This document shows, in pieces, positions 1 through 11,600 of a DNA stretch of 64,000 nucleotides. Under the pieces are notes generated by a model that saw nothing but the letters and a program-made list of their open reading frames with translations, was not told the DNA's origin and searched no databases. The stretch comes from Ganoderma boninense (Eukaryota > Basidiomycota > Agaricomycetes > Polyporales > Polyporaceae): assembly GCA_002900995.3 (NCBI GenBank), contig CM035309.1:4036389-4100388 (forward strand). The letters are read 5' to 3'. The position numbers and the translations under genes were made by a program. Positions within the stretch are counted from its first letter, which is position 1; each line of letters begins with the position of its first letter.

Positions 1-2
1 TC

Positions 3-705
3 GCGACCGTCTACTTCGGCACGGGCACCGTCGACGCCAACGGCGACAGTAAGCAAGCCCTCCCCCTCCTCCCCCTCCTCTTCCTCCCTCTCCTTCCCGC
101 ACGCCGCACGCCGCACGGTGCTGACCCCGCCCGCAGTGCAGCTGTCGAAGACGCAGAAGATCGTCAAGTACGTCATCATCACCCTCACCGTGCTCGTCAC
201 CATCGTCGCCATGCGCTACATCAACGCCAAGATCGACGGCGTCAAGCAGCGCGTCGTCTACCGCCGCCGCAAGGCCCGCCAGGCCCAGCTCGGCCTCTCC
301 TCGTCCTCCTCCTCTGCCGCCGCCGCCTCCGCGTCCGCGTACTCGTTCCGCCCCTCGCAACAGCCGCACGATGAGGACCTCGAGGACACCGCGCCGCTCG
401 TGCCGCGCGGCGCTGCCTCCGCCGATGGGTACGCGCGCGTGCCCGAGCCCCAGCCCGCGCACGCGTACCCGAAGCAGTACGATCAGGGGATCCCGACATT
501 CGCGCCGCCCCGCTCGCCGCCGCCGCCCACGACGACGGCGTACAACCCCGAGGCGCGGTACGACGACGCGTATGGCGGGCGGGACGCGTACGCCACGGGC
601 GGGCTGCGAACGCCCGCGGCCCTGGGGACTTCGCATGCGCACGCGAACTCGAACTCGGCGTCGCCGCCTGGGTACGCGCTGGACGAGGCGCGCTTGCCTG
701 CGTGA
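3..705 (+). CDS. TVP38/VTT (SNARE-associated Golgi) family protein, 3' end only
   Basis: Partial gene: the 5' part lies before the window. Exons 3-48 and 137-705 are joined over an 88-bp GT-AG intron, and the split codon reads ATG. The visible protein has the last residues of the VTT domain (ATVYFGTGTVDANGDM), one membrane helix (KYVIITLTVLVTIVAMRYI) and a basic YRRRKARQAQLG juxtamembrane segment. A long Ser/Ala/Pro/Tyr-rich cytosolic tail follows, ending in TGA. The closest match I can see is the complete gene at 14429-16701, which has the same order (VYLG..., one helix, YDRRKARQAKLA, low-complexity tail). That family acts in Golgi membranes. The call rests on this paralogue, because the VTT core is outside the window. 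Confidence 0.75.
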   Translation, partial: RPSTSARAPSTPTATVSKPSPSSPSSSSLSFPHAARRTVLTPPAVQLSKTQKIVKYVIITLTVLVTIVAMRYINAKIDGVKQRVVYRRRKARQAQLGLSSSSSSAAAASASAYSFRPSQQPHDEDLEDTAPLVPRGAASADGYARVPEPQPAHAYPKQYDQGIPTFAPPRSPPPPTTTAYNPEARYDDAYGGRDAYATGGLRTPAALGTSHAHANSNSASPPGYALDEARLPA

Positions 706-2889
706 GAGGGGCGGGTTGCGCGGGTCTGTTTGTGCTGGGGGAGGGGGAGGCTGTTTATGGCATTTGGCTCGGACGCGGCACGTCGTAGACGAGCCCGCTG
801 CGGTGGTTTCGTCTTCAACTGCTTTCATTGAACATCATCGTCACGACAGGCTACCCCCATGGATTTCTGCGCATATATCCCGTGTTTGTGCGACGATACC
901 GTATGTTGTATATACCGCCTGTAGACATATTATTTACACACTATGCAGGAGCTGGGGCTTAGGCTTATTGCGTGCCCTCATGATGGTAAGCATGAGCTTG
1001 AGATTGCGGACCTCAATGGGAACGACGGACCACGGTCGCAACTTCTTGCGGGAACCTGGATCAGGCGGAGAAGAATGCGGCGTACCAGCGGGTTTCGACG
1101 GTATGGGTATACTTGGGGCGTTGGAATGAGGGAAATGGGAGCACAGACATCGATTTATTGACAGTCCATAGGTAAAGCAGGACGGAAGAGATACAGACAG
1201 GACGAGTACTGAGTACTAGTGACGAAGGGAAGTACGAATGGGGGGAGGATGGATGTCCCGACTCTGGTAAGGAAAAACACGCCCTCGCCGTTTCCGACGC
1301 TCGGGAAGATGGCGTGCGCTCCAGCTGAGACGGCAGGACCGTCTGGGACTTGCGGTAGGCTCCTGCGAGAGACGGTGAGTGCGTCGCAGGGGGACAATAG
1401 TGCGAGTCCGGAATGAGTTGAGGAAAGCGACGCTCGAGCCGCAGGAGAGAATTTATATGCGGGCAGGAGAGACGCCGGCGCCACGTGTCGGCTATGTCGG
1501 CTTCCTCCGGGCGCCCCTGCTCAGAGGTCAGTGAGAATGCCCGAGCAAACATAGTCGACTCTCCGACTACGTTTTGTAATGCTCTGTCTCTGCTCGTTAT
1601 GCACAGCGTCGATCCATAACGCCTTCCTTGCCTTTTCTCTGCGTTTTCCAAAGTCTCGTCTGAATCAAACCCTGCCTGACCCTGGCACCTTGCTTGGCCG
1701 CCTCCCGCTGAACGTGCTTCGGAATCGTACTAGTTGATATGACAGCCGTATCGATTGAAAAGAGAATTGTCTGGTCTTGCTTAATCCAGCTCGAACGACA
1801 TACTGATACTGGGGACACGCAGCGAACGGCGGCAGGGGCTTCTACGAACGCATCATCCACCACCCGAATTGGGGATTGGAATTTGGGCCGCGTGCAAGAG
1901 TTGGTCTTCGAATCCAACGAGCGTGGGTGCAGGAATTTTTGGTGCGTCTTATGTCTGTTTTGGTCCGTTTTACAGAGTGTGGGCGGTCGTTGAGGTGCTG
2001 GGCAGCTCTGAAGGGCCTCCCCAAGGCGGGGCGGATTGACGTTCCCAAATACGAACTCAGAACGGCACGCGAGGAGTGTACTAACAGGTGAGTCCTTGAG
2101 TATTCGGCTGGGGGATAGTCTCATGACCATTCGTTTTGGACGAATCCTACAGAGGCACATGGGCAGACAAAGGATAATTGGGGGACAGTACCATGTCCAA
2201 GACGTTTGGCGAATCTCCTACCGTCCTGTCGGGGGCCACTTTGGGTTCGAATTCCACGATGTCGTCGCCCACGCCCCGAATTGCGACGCATATGCCAGCT
2301 GGCTGGCTGTTGCGCGTCCAAGCTGACAGCTAGGCGCGGTCGAAACCTGGCTACATGCGCGTGGCCCGACATGCATGTGCGCCTGGAGGCGGATGGGGAG
2401 CGACCACGGCGTTGCGAAAGAGGGTGTGTCATTCGGCCGACGAAGGGCAAGGGAGACTTGGAGCTGGCTCAGGCGTGCTCAGCTGAACGCCGGCCTCTGG
2501 CGAAGTCACGATGGGGCTGGACGTGGACGCGCCTGTTGCGATCGCGCGCGGGGATACACATGTGTGTGTAAGGGGATACAACACGTCTTCATGTGGGCGT
2601 GGGTTGGGATTACATATGTTGACGTGCACGTCGTTGCGTAGGTTGGTAAAGGTGCGTTATTTTGTTCAGTCTCGGTTCCATGTGGCGTGTGAGATAAAGG
2701 GGGGGGGATCACTCACGTCGAGATAATTGTCTGGTCTAGTGCCGAGATGAACGTCTGGTCAACACAGGTATTGAAAATGCATGCGACGCTTCCGCACAAA
2801 TGGACATCCACTAGTACCTTCGACATGGCCGTTCTACACGCATCTAACAGGTGGATTTCTAGTCAGTCTGTGCATACTCGGCTCCACTT
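706..2889. other. Intergenic, no gene supported
   Basis: 2.2 kb between the end of the TVP38-like gene and the end of the first BTB gene. Open frames of up to about 195 codons exist on both strands, but none has a recognisable domain, a convincing start or splice pattern, or a paralogue in the window. I see no RNA gene or transposon end. Confidence 0.5.
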
Positions 2890-3972
2890 CTACGCATCCT
2901 CGTCATCGTGCCCGCCACGGGCTCGCCGCATCTCCGCCTCGACCCTCGCAAGCAAGCCCGGCATCTCCTCCCACAGCTCCCGCCGCAGCTCCCAGTCCTT
3001 CTCGCAAAGCATCCCCGCGCATATCCCGCACATCCCCCGCCCCTTCTCCAGCTCCATGCTGTCGATCCACGAGCGCATCGACTCCCCCAGCGTGTCCGCA
3101 TGCATCCACTCGTCGCCCTCCCCATAGACGATCGCAGTGCGCGTCTCCGCGATCCTCGCGTCGCACACACCCTCCGCCCCTCTGCAGTCCGCGCTCGCCT
3201 CCCCCTCGAACAGCCTCGCCGCGATCCACGCCGACCGCTCCAGCAACGCCTCCTTCAGCAGCACGCACCGCTCGACATCCGCGCTGCGCAGGACCTCGAG
3301 CACGCCGTCTCTGCGGCGCGCCCCGCGGAGGAGCGTGCGGTGCGAGAGGGTGCACGCGAGGTAGAGCAGCACGAGCATGTGCGCCGTCGTGGAGTCGTCG
3401 TCGCCGATCGCGCGGAAGAGGCTGATCGCCTCGATCGCGTCCGAGGCCGACAGGCGTTCTCGCTCCCGCGCCTCCCACTCGGCGAACGTGGACGGGAAGC
3501 AGTGGCGGAGGGCGCAGTAGGCTTCTTTGCGGACGTGCAGCTTGTACTTGTGCGCCATCCGGGCTTCGGACGCGAGGTCCGCGCACTCCGCTGGGGGTAC
3601 GGGCTCGATGCAGTCCTCGCGTCTGAGCGTGGCATCCGGAGTGTGAGTGCGAAGTTTCTGCGTGATGTCGAGGTCGTGTACTCACTCGATCCCGTTGTAG
3701 AGCATGCGGAGTAGGTGCTTGACGTCATGCACGGAGTCTTCCAGGCGCACGACCGGACACCCGTCCAGCTCTTCCTCGTCGCCGTCGCCGTCGCCCTCTT
3801 CTCGGGCAGCCAAGCTGCTGAGCATGTCCGCGAGGACGGTGGCATTGTCGGAGAGCACGTCTCTGTGGACCCGGAACGCGGCGAACCCTGCTGCGACGAC
3901 GACGTCTCCGCTCTCAAACCACAAGCTAAGGCATTTGATCGGGTCGTTGTAGAAAGTTATCGGGACGTGCAT
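2890..3972 (-). CDS. BTB/POZ domain protein (array copy 1)
   Basis: Exons 3686-3972 and 2890-3622 are joined across a 63-bp intron and give 339 aa. Residues about 13-95 form the BTB fold: LSLWFESGDVVVAAGFAAFRVHRDVLS is followed by an acidic insert (REEGDGDGDEEEL) and CPVVRLEDSVHDVKHLLRMLYNG. The rest is the helical region shared by the array: HKYKLHVRKEA, SDAIEAISLFRAIGDDDS, and SADVERCVLLKEALL. A C-terminal four-cysteine part has C-x6-C (DCRGAEGVC), C-x2-C (CGICAGML) and the ending WELRRELWEEMPGLL. BTB domains mediate dimerisation and often recruit CUL3. A partner here is unknown. The intron sits at the same place as in the sister genes. Confidence 0.82.
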
Positions 3973-4228
3973 TGGCTAGGAGGCTTGTAGTAGCGGGAGC
4001 GATGAGTACGTGGTCTCCGATTACATCGACGAGCTGCGGTTAACGTCCACATACACGGTCGTCTGCCTGAGGAAGGCTCGAACTCAATCTCCGTCCAATC
4101 TCCTCCATCTCCGAGCCGCCCGACAATTCACAAAACGGCTTTTCTATCCGTTCGCGACCGGGTCGCCAAGGAACCGCTGCCCTGCGCCTTGCAATTCCCA
4201 ATCCACCCCTTCCCCCCACCAGACCGAC

Positions 4229-5263
4229 TCAAAATCCAAGCAGTCTCGGCAGCTCGTCCCACAGCTCCCTTCTCTGCTCCTCGTCCCGCTCGCGCAGCAC
4301 ACCCGCGCACCGCGCACACAGGACCCTCAGGCCCTTCTCGTGATCCCCCGGCGCGCTGCCCTTCTCCCCAAGCCCCTTGTCGAGCTGCCTGCGCCAGTAC
4401 GCACCGAGCGGGTCCGTCCTCGGCGCGTCCTCGAACTGCCCCTCGACGACGGCCGCGAACGTCTCCTCGATGGCCCTGCGGCACGTCCGTGGCTGGTGGC
4501 ACTGCGGCCCAGGGCCGTCGGCGAAGAGCCGCATGGCCATGCGCGCGGCGTGCTTCGCCAGGGCCGCGCGCAGGACCAGGCACCGCTCGACGTCTGCCCG
4601 GCTCAGCCGCTCTGCGCCGCTGCCAGTGCCCGCGAGGAGGACGCGGGGCGGGAGCTGGGCGCAGAGGTAGAGCGCGATGGGGAGCAGGTCGTCCGCGTGG
4701 ATCTGCCGGAGCGCGTTCAGGACGCCGATCATGTCTGGATTGGGAGCGTAGCCTCGGAGACCGCTGCCGCTGCTAGGGGAGAGGGCGCGGTCTTCTCTGC
4801 GCTTCCACTCGTCGAACGTGGTGGGGAGCAGTCCGTGGAGGTATTTGTGGGTGACGCGGGGGAGCACGCGGTCGGAGGCGACATGGCGGAGGACCCTGGC
4901 GGCGAGAACGAGGTGTGTGCCGGGCAGATGCGTCTAAGGAAGTACTCACGCTGACGGTCCTGGGTATAGCAAGCTGAGCAGGCCTTTAAAGGTGCTTGCG
5001 GAGTCGGCGATGCGGACGATGGGGCACCCGTCGCTCGTGGTGTCCCGGCGGTCGTCGTGCGATCCCATGCGATCGGCGAGGAGGTCTGAATGTCGGGCGA
5101 GTACGCTGCGGTGGATGCGAAAGGAAGTGTTGTCGGCGATGACGACGACGTTGCCGTCCTCGAACCAAAAGTCAGGATCGCGACCCGGCCCCTGCTGTCC
5201 TCGGTGGCTAGTCTCGATGTATGGAGGCGGCGAGGGTGGGCGGGTGAAGGCTTGCCATACAGG
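4229..5263 (-). CDS. BTB/POZ domain protein (array copy 2), 5' end unresolved
   Basis: The 3' exon 4229-4895 and the upstream exon 4950 to about 5230 are joined by a 54-bp intron and give a continuous frame. BTB part: DFWFEDGNVVVIADNTSFRIHRSVLARHSDLLADRM, then DGCPIVRIADSASTFKGLLSLLYPG. The C-terminal half keeps the family pattern: THKYLHGLLPTTFDEW, SRADVERCLVLRAAL, C-x5-C (CHQPRTC), C-x2-C (CARCAGVL), and RRELWDELPRLLGF before the stop. The frame is open back to 5263, where a TGA closes it, but it contains no ATG. A small first exon upstream (about 5260-5320), or loss of the start, is needed to explain this. The gene may be intact or recently damaged. Confidence 0.75.
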
Positions 5264-5590
5264 TCAGTCCATCCGCACTCAGACCTGCGGGGCACAACGC
5301 ACAATGCTGCATGACGACGATGACGAGACTTCTGTGATCACTGACTATGAGGCGTGGATGTCTGCAAGAAGGGCTCGTCTCTTGTGACTTACGTACGTAC
5401 AGCGAGGCAGCATCCGATACGACTCAAGATTCAAACCTTCTTCTCTTCGCACGGTCACGCAGTTCTGTACAACACGAGGTCCACTCACGGGCTCCTAAAC
5501 CTGACCAAATGACAATGACAAGGGAAGTTTTCTTTCGGTAAGCCGTGAATTTTCCAGAGCACAGAGAGCTACTCCATTCGTACGTCCCAT
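5264..5590. other. Short intergenic gap between BTB copies 2 and 3
   Basis: It may contain a first exon of BTB copy 2 (an ATG-led frame lies near 5310 on -). Nothing else is recognisable. Confidence 0.4.
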
Positions 5591-6647
5591 CTAGGCCTGT
5601 TGACGTTGATCCCAACCATCTACCTCCACACCCAAGAGCCCGGGGAGGTCCTTCCAAACCGCCATCTTCCCCTTCCGTTCCCGCTCGAACAAAGAAGCCG
5701 TGCAGAACGAGCACATCCTGCCCTCTTCCTCCAACCTCACCAAGAGGGGCAAAACGCCGGCGTCCAGCGGCCTGCCGGACAGATAAATGAGCGGGCGTCC
5801 GCAGATCTTCCTGTACGCTGCTTCTATCACCGTCCGGCACACCTTGGTGCTCCGGCAGTGCTTCGACGGGCCCGCGCAGAAGAGGTCTGCGTTCAGCTGT
5901 GACTGGCGTTGGACGAGCCGCGTGTGCGCGTTGACGCACAGCTCCAGGGTCGGCAGGTCGAGGCTCTCCACCCTCCCGTCCACGCGTGTCCTGTCCTCGT
6001 CGCGAAGAAGGAGCGATGGGAACTGGCAGCCGTGGTAGATGGCGACAGGCAGCATGTTTTTCTCCCCGAGGAGGCGGATGAGGTTCATCGCCTCGACCCA
6101 CGGGGACGGGAAGAGGCGGAGGGTAACGAGGTGGTTGGAGCGTCCTCGCGTCTTGAGCCACCCGTCGCATGTGTGCGCGAAGACGCTCCTCAGGCGGCGC
6201 GTCGCTTCCTCGAGGAGCCATTCGATGTGGTACTTGTGGCTGAGCCGCGCAACGGCTGCGAGGATGGAGAATTTCACGGGTTCGTCTGGGGGCATGCGCC
6301 TGCAAGAAAAACCAGGTTCAGACGCTATTGTCAACGTATGTATGCTGGTACACGCACCTGACCCCGTCATACAACATACCTAGCAGCTGCCTAAAATCGT
6401 GGGCCGAGTCGGAAACATGGACCGCCGGATGACCGTCGAAGACGTCGGAGGGTGCAGGTAGGGCAGGTTGCGGGACTCCAAACATGTGCTGAAAGATTTC
6501 GGAGTGGCGGGAGAGGACGCCAGTGTGGACGCGAAATGCAGAATCGCCCGCTATGATGACCACGTTTCCGTCCTCGAGCCACAGCTCTGGGTCTTGTTGA
6601 GGTTCTCCGGGCACAAGAGAAAGTACGGACTGAGGCTGGCTTTGCAT
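5591..6647 (-). CDS. BTB/POZ domain protein (array copy 3)
   Basis: Exons 6358-6647 and 5591-6299 with a 58-bp GT-AG intron give 332 aa. The protein starts MQSQPQSVLSLVPGEP, then has the BTB core (DPELWLEDGNVVIIAGDSAF, RVHTGVLSRHSEIFQHMF, HPAVHVSDSAHDFRQLLGMLYDGV). After the intron come the shared helical segments ILAAVARLSHKYHIEWLLEEA and WVEAMNLIRLLGEKNMLPVAIY, then C-x5-C (CRSTKVC) and C-x2-C (CSFCTASL). The end is WKDLPGLLGVEVDGW. It is one of four head-to-tail copies on the same strand. Each has a single intron after the BTB core, which is good evidence of tandem duplication. Confidence 0.85.
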
Positions 6648-6857
6648 GTCGAGGTAATAAAGTACGTTGACCGGCAGGACGAGCTCGGACTTTAAAGCGC
6701 CAGTACATGCTGATGAGGTGCTGCAAACTTAAAGTCACCGTGATAGCGTGGCTGGATAGCCTGCATGCAGCCTTGTTTGGCAAAGCCGATCTACTGCTGC
6801 GGTAAACCTGTCGAAGACGACGCTGAAATCTACAGAGTTATACAATAGGTACTGAGT

Positions 6858-8008
6858 TCAAGCAGAGTCCCAGCCAGCAACTTCCACGCCCATGAGTTTC
6901 GGGAAACTGTCCCAGATCCTCCTGCGCTCTTCGGAATAGTGCATCTTCACTACAGTCCCGCACGCACGGCAAATCTCTCCAGTGACTGGAGAAGAGACCG
7001 CCGCGGACATGTAGTACATGTCCAGTGGGTCCGCGGAGAGGCACTCGCTCAGATCCCTATGGGCCCTGCTGATCACCGTTCTTAGGCCTTCCTCGCAATC
7101 TGCGGGCGACGCGCAGCCCGAGCCCGGGTTAATGGTGACTGTTTCGATCCTGGTGTCGCAAGCTTCACAAAGGCGCGTCAGGAGGCACGCGGTGGCCTGC
7201 AGCAGGTCCTCCTTGATCTCCATGCACAGCTCCATGTCTGCAGGTGAGAGTTGCTCTCTTGTGATGCCATCCGAGCGCGTGCCCCCATGTACGAGGAAAA
7301 CGGGATTGAGCTGTGCACACTCGTAGAGCGCAATGGGTATCATGTCGGGTCTGTCGATGAGTCGGAAGAGGTTGAGTGCCTCTATGGCACTGGGGGCGGA
7401 AAGTCTCAGCAGCAACCTCCGGTCGGCACCCCCACGGGCGTCCCAAGCGCTGAGACAGGTCGTGAAGTGGTGCTTCAGCCTGTGGACGACGGCGCTGAGG
7501 AGCTGGTCGAGCTGGTATTTGTGGGAGAGGCGGGCCAGCGCGGCTAGCACGGGGAATGTCACGATTCGATCGGGATGAAGGTACCTAGTGTCGTGCGAAC
7601 GACCGAGGGAAGATGGGCCCGGGGGGAGAAGCTCGAGCTCAACCAAGGACCAACTGAATACGAACAACGCTCGCTCGCTCACCTGATCCCGCTGTAAATG
7701 GCCCGAAGGAGCTCCCTGAAGTCATAGCTCGTGTCGGACACATGCACGACCGGACAGCAATCGAAGGTCTCATCCACCCCAAGCTCCCCGCCCGCCGGTT
7801 GCGGAATCGAGAAGAGGTCGCGGAAGAGGGAGGAATGGAGAGAGACGACGCTTTTGTGGAAACGGAAGGCGGTGCTCTGTGCGACGACGACTATGTTCCC
7901 GTCCTCAAACCAGACGTCTGAGTCCCCTTTGATCAACATGGAGCTGTCGCCCATGAGCGTGTCAGTCGCTAATGAACTCGCTATCCTTGATTCAGATCCG
8001 GACATCAT
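6858..8008 (-). CDS. BTB/POZ domain protein (array copy 4)
   Basis: Exons 7683-8008 and 6858-7584, joined over a 98-bp intron, give 350 aa. The BTB core is the clearest of the array: SDVWFEDGNIVVVAQSTAF, RFHKSVVSLHSSLFRDLFSI, CCPVVHVSDTSYDFRELLRAIYSGI. The second part begins RYLHPDRIVTFPVLAALA and continues RLSHKYQLDQLLSAVVHRLK and SAIEALNLFRLIDRPDMIPI. It has C-x5-C (CASPADC), C-x2-C (CRACGTVV) and ends RRRIWDSFPKLMGVEVAGWD. It is closest in sequence to the copy at 27742-28911. A tRNA-Glu lies 211 bp upstream, reading away from it. Confidence 0.87.
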
Positions 8009-8219
8009 TCTGAACCGATATGAAAGGGATTAGCACGAGATGTGCGCCAATGGGCATGATCAAAACACTTACAGCACCAGAGACCGACGGTTGGTAAGAG
8101 TCAAGGCGGGAGCCAAGGCCAGGCAGGGTAGAAGTAACTTATATTACAGTACTGGTTCTGGTGCTGCGGTTATACCCTGAGTAAAACATATAATTGCGGC
8201 CAATTGTGTCTATCTTCAA

Positions 8220-8291
8220 TCCGATATGGTGTAGTGGCTAACATTATCGCCTCTCACGCGATAGCCCGGGGTTCGATTCCCCGTGTCGGAA
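8220..8291 (+). tRNA. tRNA-Glu (anticodon CTC)
   Basis: The 72-nt cloverleaf can be drawn by eye. The acceptor TCCGATA pairs with TGTCGGA (one T-G), the anticodon stem is ATCGC/GCGAT with loop CTCTCAC (anticodon CTC, codon GAG), and the T arm is CGGGG TTCGATT CCCCG. There is no intron. A TTTT run four bases after the end fits a Pol III terminator. The transcribed sequence is identical to the copy at 27447. Confidence 0.95.
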
Positions 8292-8663
8292 GCTTTTGGC
8301 CAATCCTCCGGCTCTACTTCAGATGCCAAATCAGACGCGCCCTCACCAACGACACAAAAAGAGATAATTCAAGGAGACCAGCCAGATCATTAGGCTTCGT
8401 GTGAGGCATAAGTTCCATCGTGTAAGAAATCGTACAATGTACATCAAAGCGAATACGTGTACTGTGTAGATAGATGAGTGCTCTAACGTGAAATTGTACG
8501 TCTAAACTAGATTGCGTGGTATAATAGAAAGCAAGCGACATGCGTAGGTCGTCATCAATGAGCACCAAGAAAACAAAAACCACTTCCGATAGCGATGATC
8601 TAGTAAGTAGATGACGAGAGGAGCCACATGACAGAAATTAATGCTTAGCAGTCGACAGGAAGG
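8292..8663. other. Intergenic, nothing recognised
   Basis: 372 bp between the tRNA and the 3' end of the MFS gene. It presumably holds the 3' UTR of that gene. There is no domain-bearing open frame. Confidence 0.5.
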
Positions 8664-11600
8664 CTAATGGACGTTAACTGGAAACGGCGACCTGCAGAAA
8701 CCGATCCATGGTTCAATCAAAAACTGGTCACGCGCCAGACGGTATCTTAAGTAGAAACCTACCGCTTCCTCGTCGGCCGCCGTCTTCTCGCTCGAGGCGT
8801 CCGCGTCACCCTTGCGGTGTCCGACCACGCCGACGCCACGCAGGAACAACACAGAAAGCAGCGCACCTGCCATTCGAAGATTCGTCAGCGTCCGCGTCCG
8901 TCTACAGCAAACGTGTCAGCAGCCACGCACCGGCCATGCCAAACGCGAACCCGGACCACATCGTGTCCTTGTACGCCGTCAGCTGCGCCGCCTGCGGGGG
9001 GTTCGCCGCGTCGCCCCCCAGCGCAGCCGTGCGGCTGGTGAGGGTGGCGTTGAAGACGACGGTGGAGATGGCGAGCCCGAACGCGGTGCCGAGCTGCGTG
9101 AGCGTCTGGAAGAGCGCGCCGCCCACGGACTGCTCGTGCGGGAGACACACGCGCGCGATGAACAGCGTGCCCGTCGCGAACACGAAGTCCGCCCCGAACA
9201 CCGTCACGATCGCCGCCGGGAACCCGAACGCCCAGTACGGCGCCGCGGGGTCGATGAGCGCGAAGAGCAGGTTTGACGCGCCTGTGAGCAGCGTGCCGAT
9301 TACTGGATGCGGGGGGATGGTTTAGTTGTGGGAAAATGTGCAGGCAAGACGCGGACTGCGACGTACGGACGAGGTAGACGAGCGGGACGCGCGCGACGAC
9401 GAGCGCGATGATCACGTTGCACGTCACGCCGGTGACGGACATGGGCAGCAACCGGACCATCGTCAGGATCGGGCTCAGGTTGAGGTAGTCCTGGTAGTAC
9501 AGCTGCACCCAGAACGTGAAGACGTTGAAGCTGCACCACTCGAGGAACGTGATCCCGAGAATCGCCGCGAGCTTGCCATTTGCCCGCAGCCAGATAGACA
9601 CAGGCATGAGTGGAGGCGGCGTCCACCATCGCTGGCTGAGCGCTCCGCCGTCGTCGTGGACGCGCTCAAGGTGACGTTCCCAAAGCACGAAGAGCACAAG
9701 GAGCAGAACACCGACGATCAGAAGCGCGATGATATCTGTCCGCGCACACGCCGCATGAGCAAGCAATTTCGTCAGCATCCAAGTCAGCGGTCACGTAAGA
9801 CGAAACACGCTTACATCCAGTCTTCCAGCCATCCGGCGCAACACTTCCGTCGCTGAGGATGAAGATGATGAACGTCAGGCCTGCGGTGACGAGGAATGCT
9901 CCGAGCCAGTCTATGCGCCTATCGAACGGGCGTCAGCACCGATTGCGATAGACGGAACGAAACCTCTGCGAAACGCTTACTTGTCCGGGAGCGCGTACGG
10001 GATGTCCGCATCTATCGATATGTACCCGGTGAAACAGCACAGCGCGCTAAGCCCCGTCATGAACCAGAATGTTGAACGCCAGCTTTGCCTGAGAGGAGAA
10101 CGGTCAGCGATCCGTGCGGAGCGAGCGAACACGAGAAGGCGCATACTTGGTGTACTCGGTCAACACGCCGCCGATAACGAACCCGATAGCCGCACCGACG
10201 GGTGCGCCTGCCGAGAACGTTGCGAATGCGACGGAGCGGATGGGCGACGGAGGGAAGGCGTGTGCGAGGATACCGAGCTGGATGGAGCGGGTGAGCGACA
10301 CGTTAATGCGGGCATGTGCGATGGACCAATCTCGCCACTAGTCATGTTAAAACGGGTCTAGAAAAAATAAACTGGGGGAAGGACAGAGAGGAAGGAGAGG
10401 ACGGTTTCAAAAATGACTTGCTACATAGACGCGTCCACCCCCCCCCCCTTGCGGGCGGGTATCGGCCACGTGGTGCATATAGCCCGGCTGTCGCTGAGGC
10501 TTGAGGCCATAGAGGTGGTCGGAATGGAGGATACCAGGCGATTCTGAAAGCAGTTCGGGTCCGTAAAACGTGACACTGGCCATCCCTGAATTCTATCCAG
10601 GACTGCGGCCAAAATGGCAGTTTTAACGGGGCACACAGAGTGGGCGCGATTTCGATGGTAATTGCGGGGACGTAGGGTTCTATGCCTAGCTGGTTATGGT
10701 CTAGTGAGGAAAGTGCGACTCCAGCCACCTGCGAAACACAGGCACGTAGAGGGGCAGGGGCCAGTAGTCCCTTTGGCACGACGTCTGCTAAAATTCCAAG
10801 AAAAAAAGTTTCCAATGCTGCCTCATTTACTTCTTGCTGAATCTCACAAATCAGAGGGAAAGGTACCGCACTCGGCTGCCATAAGGGACTCTCAAGAAGA
10901 TGACGAGAATCCCTCCTGGCAGTCGTCCGGCCGAGGAATACGCTATTCTGGTAATTCTGTGTCTTAGATATCTTCACAATCGCTTGTAAAAAATGCCTAT
11001 AGCTCAGCAACTCTGACTTCTTCGAAGGCTCCACGAAGACGCAGCGGTAGCCTCACGCGAGGAGCTTACCGAGAGACATTGCTGTGTCGCATCGTGAGTG
11101 AGATAGAAGGAAGCGTGGAGCCCTTCAATCTATCTCTGTGAAAATTCAAACTGGGAAAAGAGCGAGAAGGCAGATGATACGGTCCGAAACCGCTGGTCAA
11201 GAGACTGGGGATAGGTGTGTACTCACTGCTGCTGGAACGGAGGCGGCGGGGCCGATGCCCTGCAACCCACGGAGGATGTCCATCGTGATCTCATCTGAGG
11301 CGAAGGTTGGATATGGATATACATTTACCACGAGCATGACCATTGGCAAAGAACTCACCCTTGGCGAAGCCACAGCCGAGACCGAAGATGCCTGTGCACG
11401 CGCACCCCAACATGAACGTGATCTTGCGGCCGTACAAGTCCGCCATCCTTCCCAGAAAGAGAAGAAGGCACCCCTGCGGCGTGCGAAATTAGAAGTGAGG
11501 GGAAATGAATGGGAGAAGCGTGCTCACGGAACTGAGGGAGTAGGCGGAGATGATCCATTGCAGCTTGGACTCTGGGATGTCGAGGTCCCTGCCGATGGTG

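Noticed and set aside
1061..2160. Genes on - from two long open frames (196 and 187 codons)
   Set aside because: They overlap each other in different frames, have no domain, no consistent splice sites and no paralogue in the window.
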